From NCBI RefSeq assembly GCF_001434785.1, contig NZ_AZDT01000058.1, positions 1-62,865 on the forward strand: a stretch of 62,865 nucleotides of DNA, given 5' to 3'. A program made the position numbers and the translations under genes. Shown one piece after another: positions 15,438 through 24,802 of the stretch (its first letter is position 1; every line of letters begins with the position of its first letter). The notes under the pieces were generated by a model. It saw only the letters and a program-made list of their open reading frames with translations, did no database searches and had not been told where the DNA came from. Origin of the DNA: Levilactobacillus namurensis DSM 19117 (GTDB taxonomy: Bacteria > Bacillota > Bacilli > Lactobacillales > Lactobacillaceae).

Positions 15438-16508
15438 TCAATGGTGCATTTTGAATTCCAGGTACCGGTCGTTGTAAGTTTGCACCACGTTGGGTGATAA
15501 ATCACGATAGATCTGGAGGTGACGAGTCGTTTGACGGGTCGGATAGAACTGCCGGTCGTTCCGAAGCGTCTTGGGAAGCAGGGCCTTAGCCCGTCGGTTC
15601 GGCGTCGCATAACCAATGTACTCGGCATTTTGAGCCGCGTTGTCTGGCCGACTCATGAAGTTCAAGAAGGCGTAGATGGCGGTGTAGTGCTGGGCGGACT
15701 TGGGGATGACTAAGTTGTCAATCCACAAGTTACTCCCTTCGCTCGGAACGACGTAGTGGAGGTGGCGGTTGTGACTCAGCATTTCCGCCGCTTCGCCGGA
15801 CCAGTCGACCGCCACGGCGGCCTCATCTTGAATCATGTACATTTTAATTTCATCCGCAACCACCGCCTTCACGTTGGGACTCAACGCGTTCAACTTGTGG
15901 GTAGCCGCCCGTAAAGTTGCGGGATTGGTGGTGTTCATGGAATGGCCTTGTTCGGCTAACGCCATCCCCAGGATATCACGGGCGGAATCGATCAGCATGA
16001 TCTGGTCGCGGTACTTAGGGGACCAGAGTTGAGACCAGTGAGTCAGACTGCCCGGCTTTACGAAGCGGTCATTGTAGATGATTCCTAGGGTTCCCCAGAA
16101 GTAGGGAAGCGAGTAGGTATTGCCCGGGTCGTATGATTTATTGAGAAACATGGGGTCGTAGTTGGTCAGGCCAGTTAAGCGACTACGGTCGATGGGCTGC
16201 AGCAGGTGGGCCTGCTTGAGCTTGCTGACCATGTAGTCACTGGGAACGGTCAGGTCGTAGTGGGTGCCGCCCTGTTTCAACTTGGTAAACATGGCTTCGT
16301 TGCTGTCGAAGGTTTCTACGTTGACGTGGTAGCCCGTTTCCTTTTGGAACTTGGTAAGCAGTTGGGGGTCGATGTAGTCTCCCCAGTTATACAGATTGAG
16401 GACCTTGGCACCGGTACTGCCGCTGGAGGTGGTCAGCGTGTGACTGGTGTAAGCCAGTAGGCCACAGACGCCCAAAAGCAAGGCCACGATGGTCAATAGA
16501 CGCTTCAT
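15438..16508 (-). CDS. potD: Spermidine/putrescine ABC transporter substrate-binding protein
   Basis: Extracellular polyamine receptor of 356 residues. After an N-terminal hydrophobic segment it has the PotD opening LNLYNWGDYIDPQLL and aromatic/acidic residues in DYMVSKL, YFWGTLGI and VDWSGEAAEM that match polyamine contacts in the family. The segment LLGVCG near residue 15 is not a good lipobox (valine before the cysteine), so it may be anchored by the uncleaved helix instead. Last gene of potABCD, overlapping potC by four bases (ATGA-type), and followed by a strong terminator. Confidence 0.92.
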   Translation of the reverse strand: MKRLLTIVALLLGVCGLLAYTSHTLTTSSGSTGAKVLNLYNWGDYIDPQLLTKFQKETGYHVNVETFDSNEAMFTKLKQGGTHYDLTVPSDYMVSKLKQAHLLQPIDRSRLTGLTNYDPMFLNKSYDPGNTYSLPYFWGTLGIIYNDRFVKPGSLTHWSQLWSPKYRDQIMLIDSARDILGMALAEQGHSMNTTNPATLRAATHKLNALSPNVKAVVADEIKMYMIQDEAAVAVDWSGEAAEMLSHNRHLHYVVPSEGSNLWIDNLVIPKSAQHYTAIYAFLNFMSRPDNAAQNAEYIGYATPNRRAKALLPKTLRNDRQFYPTRQTTRHLQIYRDLSPNVVQTYNDRYLEFKMHH

Positions 16509-17305
16509 AATGTCGCCCCCTGACGCTTATTTTTCCGGCGATGATGCCGCTGCTGGAGCCAATAGTAGCCGGCGACCAGCAGTAAGGAGAAGAGAAACAT
16601 CACCCCGGAGAGAGCGTTGATTTCGAGGTCGATTCCTTGGCGCGCCCGGGAGTAAATCTCAACGGACAGGGTGGAAAAGCCGTTTCCCGTAACGAAGAAG
16701 GTCACGGCAAAGTCGTCCAAAGAATAGGTCAACGCCATGAAGAACCCGGTGAAGATTCCCGGGGCGATGAACGGAATGATTACCCGGGATAGGAGTTCTT
16801 TAGTGGTCGCCCCCAGGTCCTGGGCCGCCGCCAGCATCGCGGGCCGCATTTCCCGTAATCGGGGCAAGACCATCAAGACCACGATGGGAATCTCAAAGGC
16901 AATGTGGCTCAGGAGAACGGAGCCAAAGCCTAAGGGCAGCTTGAGGGTGGTGAAGAAGATCAAGAAGCTGGCCCCGATGATGACGTCGGGAGAGACCATC
17001 AGAATGTTGTTAAGGTTCAACAACACATCCCGGGTGACGCGTTTAGACGTCCGGTGGATGCTCAGAGCCCCCAGTGTGCCAATTAGCGTCGCGATGAGGG
17101 CGGACAATAGGGCGACTAGCAAGGTATTGGCCACGATGGCCAACATCCGGGGGTCGGCAAAGAGGTCCGCGTAGTGTTTCCAGGTGAACCCGTGATAGTT
17201 GGTCATGGTGTCACCCGCGCTAAATGAATAGACAATGAGATAGATGATGGGGACGTAAAGAATGATGAAAATCAAAATAAGGTATGCTCGAGATAACTTT
17301 TTCAT
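16505..17305 (-). CDS. potC: Spermidine/putrescine ABC transporter permease PotC
   Basis: Membrane subunit of 266 residues, six hydrophobic segments, with the coupling loop AAAQDLGATTKELLSRVIIPFIAPG near residue 170. Partner of PotB in the polyamine channel. Its start overlaps the potB stop by four bases and its stop overlaps potD by four bases. The very C-terminus is rich in arginine and histidine, consistent with the positive-inside rule. Confidence 0.92.
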   Translation of the reverse strand: MKKLSRAYLILIFIILYVPIIYLIVYSFSAGDTMTNYHGFTWKHYADLFADPRMLAIVANTLLVALLSALIATLIGTLGALSIHRTSKRVTRDVLLNLNNILMVSPDVIIGASFLIFFTTLKLPLGFGSVLLSHIAFEIPIVVLMVLPRLREMRPAMLAAAQDLGATTKELLSRVIIPFIAPGIFTGFFMALTYSLDDFAVTFFVTGNGFSTLSVEIYSRARQGIDLEINALSGVMFLFSLLLVAGYYWLQQRHHRRKNKRQGATL

Positions 17306-18117
17306 CGTGGGAACCCCCCTGGTTGGTCATGGTCGTTGGTCAGTTGCATCACGATAATCATGGCCAGAATCAAAATCACGCCAATCGTTGACCCCATCCC
17401 CCAGTTCATGGTGGTCAAGAAGTGTTCCTCAATCGCGGTCCCTAAGGTGATGACCTTGTTTCCGCCAATCAGACGCGTCAGCATGAAGAGGGATAGCGAG
17501 GGGATGAAGACGGCTTGGACGCCCGCCTTGACCCCGGGAAGCGTTAACGGAAAGATGACGCGACGGAAGGTTTGCCACCGGGTGGCGCCGAGGTCGAGAC
17601 TGGCGTTGACGTAGGCTGGGTTGAGGTCGTCTAAGGCGTTATAAATGGGCAAGATCATGAATGGAATCTGGATATAGGTAGCCACGAAGATGAAGCTGGC
17701 GTTGGTGAATAAGAGCTGGTGCGGGCCAATGCCGATAAAGCGCAAGAAGTTATTGGCCATACCAGCTTGACTGAAGATGCCGATGAAGGCGTAGGCCTTA
17801 AGTAAGATGTTGATCCAGGTGGGGAGGATGACCAGCAACAGCCAGAATTGACGATGCTTCAGTTGATGAAGCACGTACGCCGTAGGATAGCTGATGATTC
17901 CGGTGAACAGGGTGATCAGCAGGGCGTACCAGATGGAGTTGGCCGTCATCTTTAAGTACACGCCGGATTGAAAGTAGGTCGCGTAGTTGTTCAGGGGAAG
18001 TTGGTGGTCTAAGTTGAAGAAAGATTGGTACACGATCAAGGCGACCGGCGCAATCACGAAGAGGACCAGCCACAGACCGTAGGGGAGAAAGTAGCCCCAG
18101 TTTTTACGGTTGGTCAT
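17302..18117 (-). CDS. potB: Spermidine/putrescine ABC transporter permease PotB
   Basis: Membrane subunit of 271 residues with six hydrophobic segments and the coupling loop [24 protein letters not shown] near residue 190. Its start lies inside the end of potA (14-base overlap), so translation of the whole operon is coupled. Confidence 0.92.
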   Translation of the reverse strand: MTNRKNWGYFLPYGLWLVLFVIAPVALIVYQSFFNLDHQLPLNNYATYFQSGVYLKMTANSIWYALLITLFTGIISYPTAYVLHQLKHRQFWLLLVILPTWINILLKAYAFIGIFSQAGMANNFLRFIGIGPHQLLFTNASFIFVATYIQIPFMILPIYNALDDLNPAYVNASLDLGATRWQTFRRVIFPLTLPGVKAGVQAVFIPSLSLFMLTRLIGGNKVITLGTAIEEHFLTTMNWGMGSTIGVILILAMIIVMQLTNDHDQPGGFPR

Positions 18118-19216
18118 GGTCGGCGTCCTCCGTTCCTTCGTAAGTCCCCAAGCGGGCGTCGAATTCCGCTTCCTTTTCGTGGAGCCGCATTACGTGGAGG
18201 TCCTGTGGCCGGAAACTGATGCCGATGGTCTCCCCATCTTCGGCAGGATTGACCGAGTGGATCAACCAGCTGTGGCCCCGGGTATCCGTCGCCGCAATCT
18301 CATAGTAGTCTCCCCGAAAGAGTTGCGTGTCGATGGTCATGGTCAACTTAGCGTGCGCTAAGTCAGTTAGGGTGAGGTCTTCGGGACGAAGTACGACCTC
18401 GACCGGTTCGTCGGTGGGGATTCCCGCGTCGGAACACTCGAACTGTTGGCCGTTGACCACGACTTGGAAGTCGGCGACCATCTTGCCGGGCAGAATATTA
18501 CTTTCGCCGATGAAGTCCGCGACAAAGTGGTTGATGGGTTCGTCGTAGATGTCGACGGGGGTCCCGCTCTGAAGGACTTCCCCGTTGTTCATCACGAAAA
18601 TCTCGTCACTCATCGCGAGGGCTTCTTCTTGGTCGTGGGTTACGAACAGAAAGGTGATGCCCAGTCGTTGTTGGAGGTCGCGCAATTCGTATTGCATTTC
18701 CCGGCGGAGCTTCGCATCCAGAGCCGAAAGGGGCTCGTCTAAGAGGAGCACGCGGGGCTGCATGATGATGGCTCGAGCGATGGCGACCCGTTGTTGTTGG
18801 CCCCCGGAGAGGGCACTGATGGCGCGATCCTGATAACCGGCTAAACGAACCAGCTTAAGGGTCTGGTCGACTTTTTGGGTGATTTCTGATTTCGGGCGCT
18901 TTTGCAGGGTCAGACCGAAGGCGACGTTTTCCGCGACGGTGAGGTGGGGGAATAGCGCGTAGTCTTGGAAGACCGTGTTCACGTTCCGGTGGTTGGCGGG
19001 AACGTCGTTGATGCGGTGACCGTCGAATAGGACGTCGCCGGAAGTGACCTGGTTGAAGCCGGAAATGGTCCGTAGAATCGTGGTTTTCCCACAACCGGAG
19101 GGACCTAGTAGGGTGTAGAACTTTCCGGGTTCCAGGGTAAGGTTGATATTTTTTAAGATGGTATGGTCTCCGTAGCGTTGAATGACGTGACGGAGTTCGA
19201 TAATTGGCTGACCCAT
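18104..19216 (-). CDS. potA: Spermidine/putrescine ABC transporter ATP-binding protein
   Basis: ATPase of the polyamine importer, 370 residues. Walker [10 protein letters not shown] is near residue 38, the signature [14 protein letters not shown] near 139, Walker [13 protein letters not shown] near 160 and the H-loop VTHDQEEAL near 195; the C-terminal 130 residues form the TOBE-type regulatory domain of the CUT1/PotA branch. First gene of potABCD with a consensus-like promoter upstream. Confidence 0.93.
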   Translation of the reverse strand: MGQPIIELRHVIQRYGDHTILKNINLTLEPGKFYTLLGPSGCGKTTILRTISGFNQVTSGDVLFDGHRINDVPANHRNVNTVFQDYALFPHLTVAENVAFGLTLQKRPKSEITQKVDQTLKLVRLAGYQDRAISALSGGQQQRVAIARAIIMQPRVLLLDEPLSALDAKLRREMQYELRDLQQRLGITFLFVTHDQEEALAMSDEIFVMNNGEVLQSGTPVDIYDEPINHFVADFIGESNILPGKMVADFQVVVNGQQFECSDAGIPTDEPVEVVLRPEDLTLTDLAHAKLTMTIDTQLFRGDYYEIAATDTRGHSWLIHSVNPAEDGETIGISFRPQDLHVMRLHEKEAEFDARLGTYEGTEDADHDQP

Positions 19217-19281
19217 TGGACAACCCCCTCTGTAAGAATTTCGATGGCGTTGAGGGTGGTAAACCCCTTACAGCTCTATTG

Positions 19282-19310
19282 ATTATAGCGGGTTTAGTCC
19301 TAAAAATAAA
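19282..19310 (-). promoter_or_regulatory. Promoter of potABCD
   Basis: On the minus strand TTTATT (complement of 19305-19310) and a consensus TATAAT (complement of 19282-19287) are 17 bases apart, about 65 bases before the potA ATG. Nothing else is recognised in 19217-19494 apart from a TATAAT at 19462-19467 serving the next gene. Confidence 0.6.
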
Positions 19311-19494
19311 CCGGCAACTAAGCAGAAATTGGGTCGAGACGGGGTGGCAGTCAACCCACTTAACCGGTACGTGGCTAAGTGACATCCCAACCGGATTCCC
19401 CCGCGGTAGCAATCGCGCTTAGTTGGGGCAATTGACCGTAGCGGGATCACGCGGGGAAGCCTATAATCAACTACCATAAGGGAGTGGTCAATCG

Positions 19495-20016
19495 ATGACG
19501 GTTACGTTTGAAAATGCGCAACCCGCGGATTTACCGCGAATTGTGGCAATCTATAATGAAATTATCCCCAGCCGGTTAGCAACGGCCGACCTGACCCCCG
19601 TAACGGTGGCGTCGCGGGAAGCCTGGTTTGCGAGTTTCGACCCAGCGAGTCGGCCCATTTGGACGATCCGGGTGGCGGGAACGATCGCGGGGTGGGTCAG
19701 TCTGGAATCCTTCTACGGGCGGCCGGCCTACCACCACACGGTCGAAATCAGTCTATACATTGATGCGGCGTTTCGGCACCAGGGCTTGGGCCAACGGGCG
19801 TTAGCGTTTGTGACGACCCAGTTGCCCCGGCTGGACATTGACCGAATCGTGGCGTTTGTGTTCAGTCATAATGCGCCCAGTCAGGCGTTGTTTAAGCGCA
19901 ACGGGTTTACAGTTTGGGGCCACCTACCAGAGGTGGCTGAGATGGACGGCGCATTGTACAGTTTAGACATTCTGGGTCGCCATTTTCCAGAAGCAACCCA
20001 GCACGGTCAAAATTAA
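19495..20016 (+). CDS. GNAT acetyltransferase, phosphinothricin-acetyltransferase-like
   Basis: A 173-residue enzyme of the PAT/MnaT branch of GNAT acetyltransferases, acting on small amines with acetyl-CoA. Family marks are IYNEIIPSRLATADL near residue 20, GWVSLESFYGRPAYHHTVEISLYI in the middle with the His-Thr-x-Glu of the active site, the acetyl-CoA loop RHQGLGQ near residue 97 and the end FKRNGFTVWGHLPEV. Members detoxify methionine sulfoximine-like compounds or phosphinothricin; which substrate applies here cannot be told. AAGGGAG upstream of the ATG. Confidence 0.82.
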   Translation: MTVTFENAQPADLPRIVAIYNEIIPSRLATADLTPVTVASREAWFASFDPASRPIWTIRVAGTIAGWVSLESFYGRPAYHHTVEISLYIDAAFRHQGLGQRALAFVTTQLPRLDIDRIVAFVFSHNAPSQALFKRNGFTVWGHLPEVAEMDGALYSLDILGRHFPEATQHGQN

Positions 20017-20067
20017 GCCGCACTGAAGGGGGCCTCCCAGTAGGTCGGAAAAGCCTAGCGGACCGCG

Positions 20068-20096
20068 ATTACGTAAAATTTTGATGAGAATTTACG
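20068..20096. other. Hairpin in the gap after the acetyltransferase
   Basis: CGTAAAATT and its near complement GAATTTACG flank a seven-base loop, with a second GC-rich pairing (GCCT/AGGC) just downstream. No T-run follows directly, so it is at best a weak terminator. The 229-base gap 20017-20245 holds no gene. Confidence 0.3.
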
Positions 20097-20245
20097 CCTT
20101 TACGGGGGGCTTAGGCGTCTTGTGACGTCGTTTGGCGGTCGGAACACCGGGTGCAGGGGGAAGAAGTGGTTTTAAGCCATGAGAAAATCCACAGATAGTA
20201 GCGAGTGACGTCTGCTAGACTAGGACCAGTCAGGAGGAATGACCC

Positions 20246-20836
20246 ATGATCAAAGATCAAACGATTAACGTGATGGACTTGGAGCCGTACCAGACCTATC
20301 AGCAGTGCACGTTAGTGTTGCCCAGCTTACCTAGTCACGTGAGCGATGTTCACCTGGACCGGTGCCAGTTCGTCGGTGACTTGGACCACAGTGAGTGGCT
20401 GGATTGCCACTTTCAAGATTGTGACTTCGCGAACCGGACCTGGACCCACAGTGTCCTGTACCGGTGTACGTTTACCCGGTGTAACTTACTGGGAACCGCT
20501 TTTCTGGAGAATCGGTGGCAGGACGTGACGGTGGCGGATAGTCGGGGGGATTACCTGAACCTTAGTGGGGCGCAGCTCACACGGTGTCGGCTAGCCACGA
20601 CAACGCTAAAAGAGGCGTATTTACGGGCTTGTCGGGTGACGCCACCATTAGTTTTAGACCGGTGTGACTTGAACCGGGCGAGTTTTTGGGAGACGCGCTT
20701 GAAGGGCGTTGACCTGACCACCAGTACCTTTGACCAACTAGAAGTCGACGCCACTCCTCAGAGCTTAGCGGGGCTCGTGATTAATCCGGTGCAGGCGGCT
20801 CCCATCTTAGGTCTGTTCGGTGTCAAAATTAAGTAG
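20246..20836 (+). CDS. Pentapeptide-repeat protein
   Basis: A 196-residue cytoplasmic protein. From about residue 35 to 170 it follows the A(D/N)LXX-type pattern in register, for example LDRCQF, LDCHFQDCDF, YRCTFTRCNLLGTAF, NLSGAQLTRC, KEAYLRAC, DRCDLNRASF and KGVDLTTSTF, predicting a right-handed quadrilateral beta-helix. Some family members mimic DNA and protect gyrase from quinolones (Qnr, MfpA); this one is shorter and more irregular than Qnr, and function is unknown. AGGAGGA precedes the ATG. Confidence 0.8.
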   Translation: MIKDQTINVMDLEPYQTYQQCTLVLPSLPSHVSDVHLDRCQFVGDLDHSEWLDCHFQDCDFANRTWTHSVLYRCTFTRCNLLGTAFLENRWQDVTVADSRGDYLNLSGAQLTRCRLATTTLKEAYLRACRVTPPLVLDRCDLNRASFWETRLKGVDLTTSTFDQLEVDATPQSLAGLVINPVQAAPILGLFGVKIK

Positions 20837-20938
20837 CGGGATTGTGACCGTTTTAGCGTGAATTTAGGCCGAGTTAGTCTACACTGGTTCGGAATATCCG
20901 GTAGTCGAAAACGGGTATCCGAATGGGAGGAGATTAAC

Positions 20939-21325
20939 ATGGCAATTCTGGAGATAGGACCCTTAGCCGACTGGGCCGAGGCAACGGCGGAATTATTGGC
21001 AGTCTGTGTGGCGCTTTTTCTACCGTACTACACCGATTATCAAAAGAAAAAGCACCAACGCCGCAACTTAAAGATCGTGTTGCAGGAGTTAGTGCAGGCG
21101 GCGCTGGAGCAGCGGCCGGACAGTGTGAAGACTCTAGATATCTTTATTAAGGTGTCTTTCTTGGGCAATCGTGATAGTGCCAACGACGAGTTGTTAATGG
21201 TGGGCAGCCACATGGTGAGTCTATTTGAAGACACGGCGCTAGATCGGCAGGCCACGCAACAGGAGGTCGTGCGCTTGATGGCACAGTTAGGGTTGTCGGT
21301 GACGGAGCCTGTGGTGGCCGATTGA
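20939..21325 (+). CDS. Hypothetical membrane-anchored protein
   Basis: 128 residues: one hydrophobic segment near residues 15-35 (ATAELLAVCVALFLPYY), then a lysine/arginine-rich stretch and a helical cytoplasmic domain. Not recognised. The ATG at 20939 is chosen for GGGAGGAGAT just upstream; the frame stays open to 20858 without a ribosome binding site. Its stop is only three bases from the stop of the convergent yaaA gene, leaving no room for a normal terminator. Confidence 0.6.
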   Translation: MAILEIGPLADWAEATAELLAVCVALFLPYYTDYQKKKHQRRNLKIVLQELVQAALEQRPDSVKTLDIFIKVSFLGNRDSANDELLMVGSHMVSLFEDTALDRQATQQEVVRLMAQLGLSVTEPVVAD

Positions 21326-21328
21326 GGA

Positions 21329-22075
21329 TCACTGTTGGTTGAGAAAGGCTAGCTGGGTATCCGTGGACCGTTGTGCATCGAAGTGGTAGTCGGGATGGTC
21401 AAAGGCGCGGATGCCGGCAACGGAGGTTACTTGATGTTCAGCGAGATAGCGGACCATCGCGCCGCGGGCCATCTTAGCTAGTGTGGCCTTAGTCTTTAAC
21501 CGACCGTCGACCAGGCTCGCGAAGACGATGGTCACGAAGGGCTGTTGGGGTGCCAGGTAAGGGCGAATCGCTTTGGCGTATTCTTGGGAGGCCAGGTTGA
21601 TGATGGGCTCCGTCGGGGTAGCCAGGGCGTGATAGAGGCGGTCCCCCCAGAACGCGTACAGGTTCGCCGTGGCCCCCACCACAAGCTTGGCCTGCATCTC
21701 GAGGCGGTAAGGAACGATACCGTCGAACGGACGAAGAATACCGTAGAAACCGGAAAGAATCCGCAGACTTTGACGGATGTAATCGAGAGCAGGCGCGGTG
21801 AAGAGGTCTGGCGCCATGTACTGGTACTGAATGCCCGTATAGCTGAGGATGGCCGGAGTGAGCTGGTGGTGCAGATCGAGTTGCTGTAGCCAACGATAGT
21901 TCGGTTCAGCGAGCTTGTCGCTACAGTGCCATAAGGCCTTGGCCTCGGGATAGGACAATTCCCGTAAGCGGTCGAGAAGTTGGGCCGTTTGGGGCAGGTA
22001 CTGGGGCAGACCGTCGATCGCGAACGTGTCGGTATCGACGACCATTTTTTTAGCGGGCGCAATAATAATTTTCAT
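21329..22075 (-). CDS. yaaA: Peroxide stress protein YaaA
   Basis: A 248-residue DUF328 protein. E. coli YaaA lowers free iron and protects DNA during peroxide stress. Family marks are the start MKIIIAPAKKM, ALWHCSDKLAEPNY near residue 52, YTGIQYQYM near 83, LRILSGFYGILRPFDGIVPYRLEMQ near 110 and the LKTKATLAKMARGAMVRYL end. The ATG at 22075 is preceded by AAGGTGG; an in-frame GTG four codons upstream overlaps that site. Together with PerR and the VIT pair it adds to the iron/peroxide theme of the window. Confidence 0.9.
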   Translation of the reverse strand: MKIIIAPAKKMVVDTDTFAIDGLPQYLPQTAQLLDRLRELSYPEAKALWHCSDKLAEPNYRWLQQLDLHHQLTPAILSYTGIQYQYMAPDLFTAPALDYIRQSLRILSGFYGILRPFDGIVPYRLEMQAKLVVGATANLYAFWGDRLYHALATPTEPIINLASQEYAKAIRPYLAPQQPFVTIVFASLVDGRLKTKATLAKMARGAMVRYLAEHQVTSVAGIRAFDHPDYHFDAQRSTDTQLAFLNQQ

Positions 22076-22137
22076 GGGGCAGGCCACCTTTCGCCTTTTA
22101 GTATACGATTAATCAAAAGAATAAAGCAGGATATCAA

Positions 22138-22166
22138 AAAAAGTCGGCTAATTTGCCGACTTTTTA
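22138..22166 (-). terminator. Terminator of the small lipoprotein gene
   Basis: Stem AAAAAGTCGGC and its complement around TAATTT; T-rich on both strands. Confidence 0.75.
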
Positions 22167-22187
22167 GATAGGCCAATTTTGCTTAGG

Positions 22188-22562
22188 TTATTTGCAGACG
22201 GGGTTGGACACGGTGTAGGTCTTGTAACCCTTTTGGGCAACGGCGTACTTAAAGGTCTTGCATTGGCTCAGCTTCTTGGCTTGGGCTTTCGACAACTTGA
22301 TATCGAAGTTCCCCTTGTTGGCCACGCTGAACTTCTTGACGCATTGCTTCTTGCCGTTTAAGACGGTCAATTTAGCATTTTTCCGACCGTTTTTGAATTC
22401 AAGCTTTTGGGCGTTCTTGTGATAGTTCGTCCGTAACTTGATCTGCTTAGCAGTTGAAACCGTCTTAACACTAGCTTTACTCCCTTGGGCACTGGTTGAA
22501 GCACAGCCCCCTAAAGCGAATAAAGCGGCGACACTAGCAACATAACCTAAAACTTTTTTCAT
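22188..22562 (-). CDS. Small secreted lipoprotein of unknown function
   Basis: 124 residues with a lipoprotein signal peptide and lipobox LGGC (Cys20), followed by a lysine-rich domain with several short beta strands and four further cysteines that may pair. AGGGGG lies eight bases before the ATG. First of three minus-strand genes for secreted proteins. Homology not recognised. Confidence 0.65.
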   Translation of the reverse strand: MKKVLGYVASVAALFALGGCASTSAQGSKASVKTVSTAKQIKLRTNYHKNAQKLEFKNGRKNAKLTVLNGKKQCVKKFSVANKGNFDIKLSKAQAKKLSQCKTFKYAVAQKGYKTYTVSNPVCK

Positions 22563-22798
22563 AAATAACTCCCCCTAGAAATGAATAGGTAGTCGCTATT
22601 GGCTATCTGAGACCTAGTGTATCGGGGTGACCGTTCGGCGTCAATATTGCCGTCCCGCTCAGTAATTAAGTCGATAATTGACTAGTGACTGCAACGGCTA
22701 ATCGCCGACATGGCGGGCATAAGGGGACTCACTGGTTAGGAAAGGCGAGTTAGGTATACTCACTGTTCAATCCTTTTGGGGAAGCATCATAATTAAGA

Positions 22799-22828
22799 CG
22801 AAAAGACCACCCGAGGGTAGTCTTTTGG
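22799..22828 (-). terminator. Terminator of the secreted-protein gene 22839-23852
   Basis: AAAAGACCACC against GGTAGTCTTTT around CGAG, with a T-run on the minus strand. Elsewhere in 22563-22838 only promoter-like AT-rich sequence is seen. Confidence 0.65.
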
Positions 22829-22838
22829 GAAGCGTGTA

Positions 22839-23852
22839 TTAGTAAAGGCCTTGGATGTAAGCCGTTGAAATCTTTTGTTCGTGGTCACTAACATATTCAT
22901 TACCATTTATTGAAGCGATATAAGACTCGGCGACCTCATCTAGTGGGAAAAAGAAATGTTGCTTGCCGTTCTTAATAGTTAAGTTGTAAGCACCGGCATC
23001 CCCGTTGTAGCTATCACGACTTTGGAAGACATGGCCTAATTTAAAGCTTAGTTTATAACGATAAACCTTGCCGACCTTAGTTTTCTTAGTCTTGACACTC
23101 TTTAAGCGCTTATTGAGGTAGTAAGTGATCTTTGAGTGTGTCCGCTTGAATTTCTTGATTTTAGCGTAACGTGTGGCTTTAAAGGTCTGACCACTTTTAT
23201 GATAAACTAGGTGGCTATCCGCCGTTACTGAAATAAAAGGTAGGGACATGGTTGCGGCGTCATACTGTGCTTTGGCAGTCTTAACAGATAGCATCGGGAA
23301 ACTCGCTAGGGAGTTAGCGGAAAAGGCTGTCTTACGTGTGTATGCGCGCGTGGCGCCATTATTCTGTTTATTTGCGATGTAACTATAGTGCCAATTACCG
23401 AGTTTTTTAAAGACTTTCTTTTGATTTTTGATACTTAACGTGGTGTTGTCAACGCTTTGCAGATTACCAGCGCCATCACTTAAACCGGTCACAACGGATC
23501 CCTTATGTAGGGTGACGGTTTTGTGCTTGAATTCATTGGTAAGTTTTAACGGTTTTTCTAACTTATAAGTTTGATAAAGATTATGTGAATCAATGGTATC
23601 GTTTTTATCAGTAACACCAATTCCGGTATTATAGGTCGTCTTTAAGTTAAATAAGTTACGAATAGCAATTTTATCGATGGATTTATCGACCTTTTTCTCA
23701 TTGGCCGCTATTTCTGCACGTTCTTCGGCAATTTGCGCAGCGGTGGGTGTAGAAGCTTTTGCACTGGCGGTTGTATTCGCCATTAGTCCCGCTCCTATAA
23801 GTGTTCCTAGTAACATTAAACTCGTGGTCCCTCTCCCGGTTAATTTAAACAA
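22839..23852 (-). CDS. Secreted lysine-rich protein of unknown function
   Basis: A 337-residue exported protein: signal peptide of about 32 residues ending TTASA-KAS, a helical charged stretch, then a long lysine-rich beta domain. The spacing of KxxKxF/Y motifs resembles cell-surface SLAP-like or SH3-like proteins of lactobacilli that bind the wall by charge. The start is TTG with AGGGGG eight bases upstream. It is more AT-rich than neighbours to the left. Function not known. Confidence 0.6.
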   Translation of the reverse strand: MFKLTGRGTTSLMLLGTLIGAGLMANTTASAKASTPTAAQIAEERAEIAANEKKVDKSIDKIAIRNLFNLKTTYNTGIGVTDKNDTIDSHNLYQTYKLEKPLKLTNEFKHKTVTLHKGSVVTGLSDGAGNLQSVDNTTLSIKNQKKVFKKLGNWHYSYIANKQNNGATRAYTRKTAFSANSLASFPMLSVKTAKAQYDAATMSLPFISVTADSHLVYHKSGQTFKATRYAKIKKFKRTHSKITYYLNKRLKSVKTKKTKVGKVYRYKLSFKLGHVFQSRDSYNGDAGAYNLTIKNGKQHFFFPLDEVAESYIASINGNEYVSDHEQKISTAYIQGLY

Positions 23853-23995
23853 TTATAATACCCCCTAATATATTTTGAACCATTTAATTGTAGCGTAGGT
23901 GATTTAAAATTGAAATCTAGCTTATTAATCAGTAAAGAGATTTATTATTCATACTTTTTGGGGGATGCCGATTTACGTGGGGGGGAGAAAGACAA

Positions 23996-24034
23996 AAATA
24001 AGCCATTCCCTAAAATGAGAATGACTTGTTTTGA
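23996..24034 (-). terminator. Likely terminator of the secreted-protein gene 24062-24802
   Basis: AAGCCATTC pairs with GAATGACTT around a ten-base loop (one mismatch), T-rich after it on the minus strand. Confidence 0.5.
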
Positions 24035-24061
24035 GGTTGAATATGAGGATGCAGTAATGGG

Positions 24062-24802
24062 TTAGTCAGTATCGATATCGGTATACGACCGAATATACGA
24101 GGCTTTGACCCAACCGGCGTAGTGGTACTGATCCGTTGAGACAATGTAATCGAAGACGTCGCCTTCCCGGGTACGTTTAGCAGCCTTAACGATTTTAAAT
24201 TTGGCGGCGTGTGGCAGGGAAGTGGTAGTGGTTTCCTTCATTTGGCCTAGTTTCTTCGTGGGGTATTGTGTGTAAGGGACAACGTTCCAGAGAATCCCAG
24301 GAACGGCAATACCGACGGCTTCGTTGGCGTGGTTATAGGTGGTGACGGCTGAAGTTGTTTTGGCAGATTTGAGCCCACCGGAAAACTTACCGATTTTCTT
24401 GCCGCCATAAACGTAACCCCGGTACTTTTTGTTCATGGACACGACGCGGTAGTAGACGGATCCGGTATTGGTCACCTTGTAGCCATAAGCGCGGAAGTAG
24501 TAGGTAGATCCCTTATGGGACGGATTTTTAGTGGTGTCGGCGTAAGTTTGGGCGTCTTTAGTGGTGTAGGTCCCAAATGTCTTCATGAGGGCTTTGGAAG
24601 CCACCAGTTTAGCACCTTTAACCGTCCCAGGTTTCGTGTATAATGCGTGCTTCCCAGTGGTGGTCACGTTGCGCTTAGAAGCAGCTGTCTTTAGCGTTGT
24701 ATAGCCGGTTTTGATAGTGGCGGCGTGGACGCTTTGAACCATGCCCAAAGCGCTAATGATAACGGTCAATGATACGAGTAAGTGTTTGGTAAGTTGTCTC
24801 AT
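24062..24802 (-). CDS. Secreted SH3/SLAP-like surface protein
   Basis: A 246-residue exported protein with a 27-residue signal peptide (cut after VHA). The mature part holds about three copies of a beta-rich unit with YYRV, GWVKASYI and VYGGKK patterns typical of lactobacillus surface-attachment (SLAP, GW or SH3b-like) domains: for example SVYYRVVSMNKKYRGYVYGG and DYIVSTDQYHYAGWVKASYI. Likely bound to the wall non-covalently. GAGGGATTTC precedes the ATG. Confidence 0.6.
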   Translation of the reverse strand: MRQLTKHLLVSLTVIISALGMVQSVHAATIKTGYTTLKTAASKRNVTTTGKHALYTKPGTVKGAKLVASKALMKTFGTYTTKDAQTYADTTKNPSHKGSTYYFRAYGYKVTNTGSVYYRVVSMNKKYRGYVYGGKKIGKFSGGLKSAKTTSAVTTYNHANEAVGIAVPGILWNVVPYTQYPTKKLGQMKETTTTSLPHAAKFKIVKAAKRTREGDVFDYIVSTDQYHYAGWVKASYIRSYTDIDTD

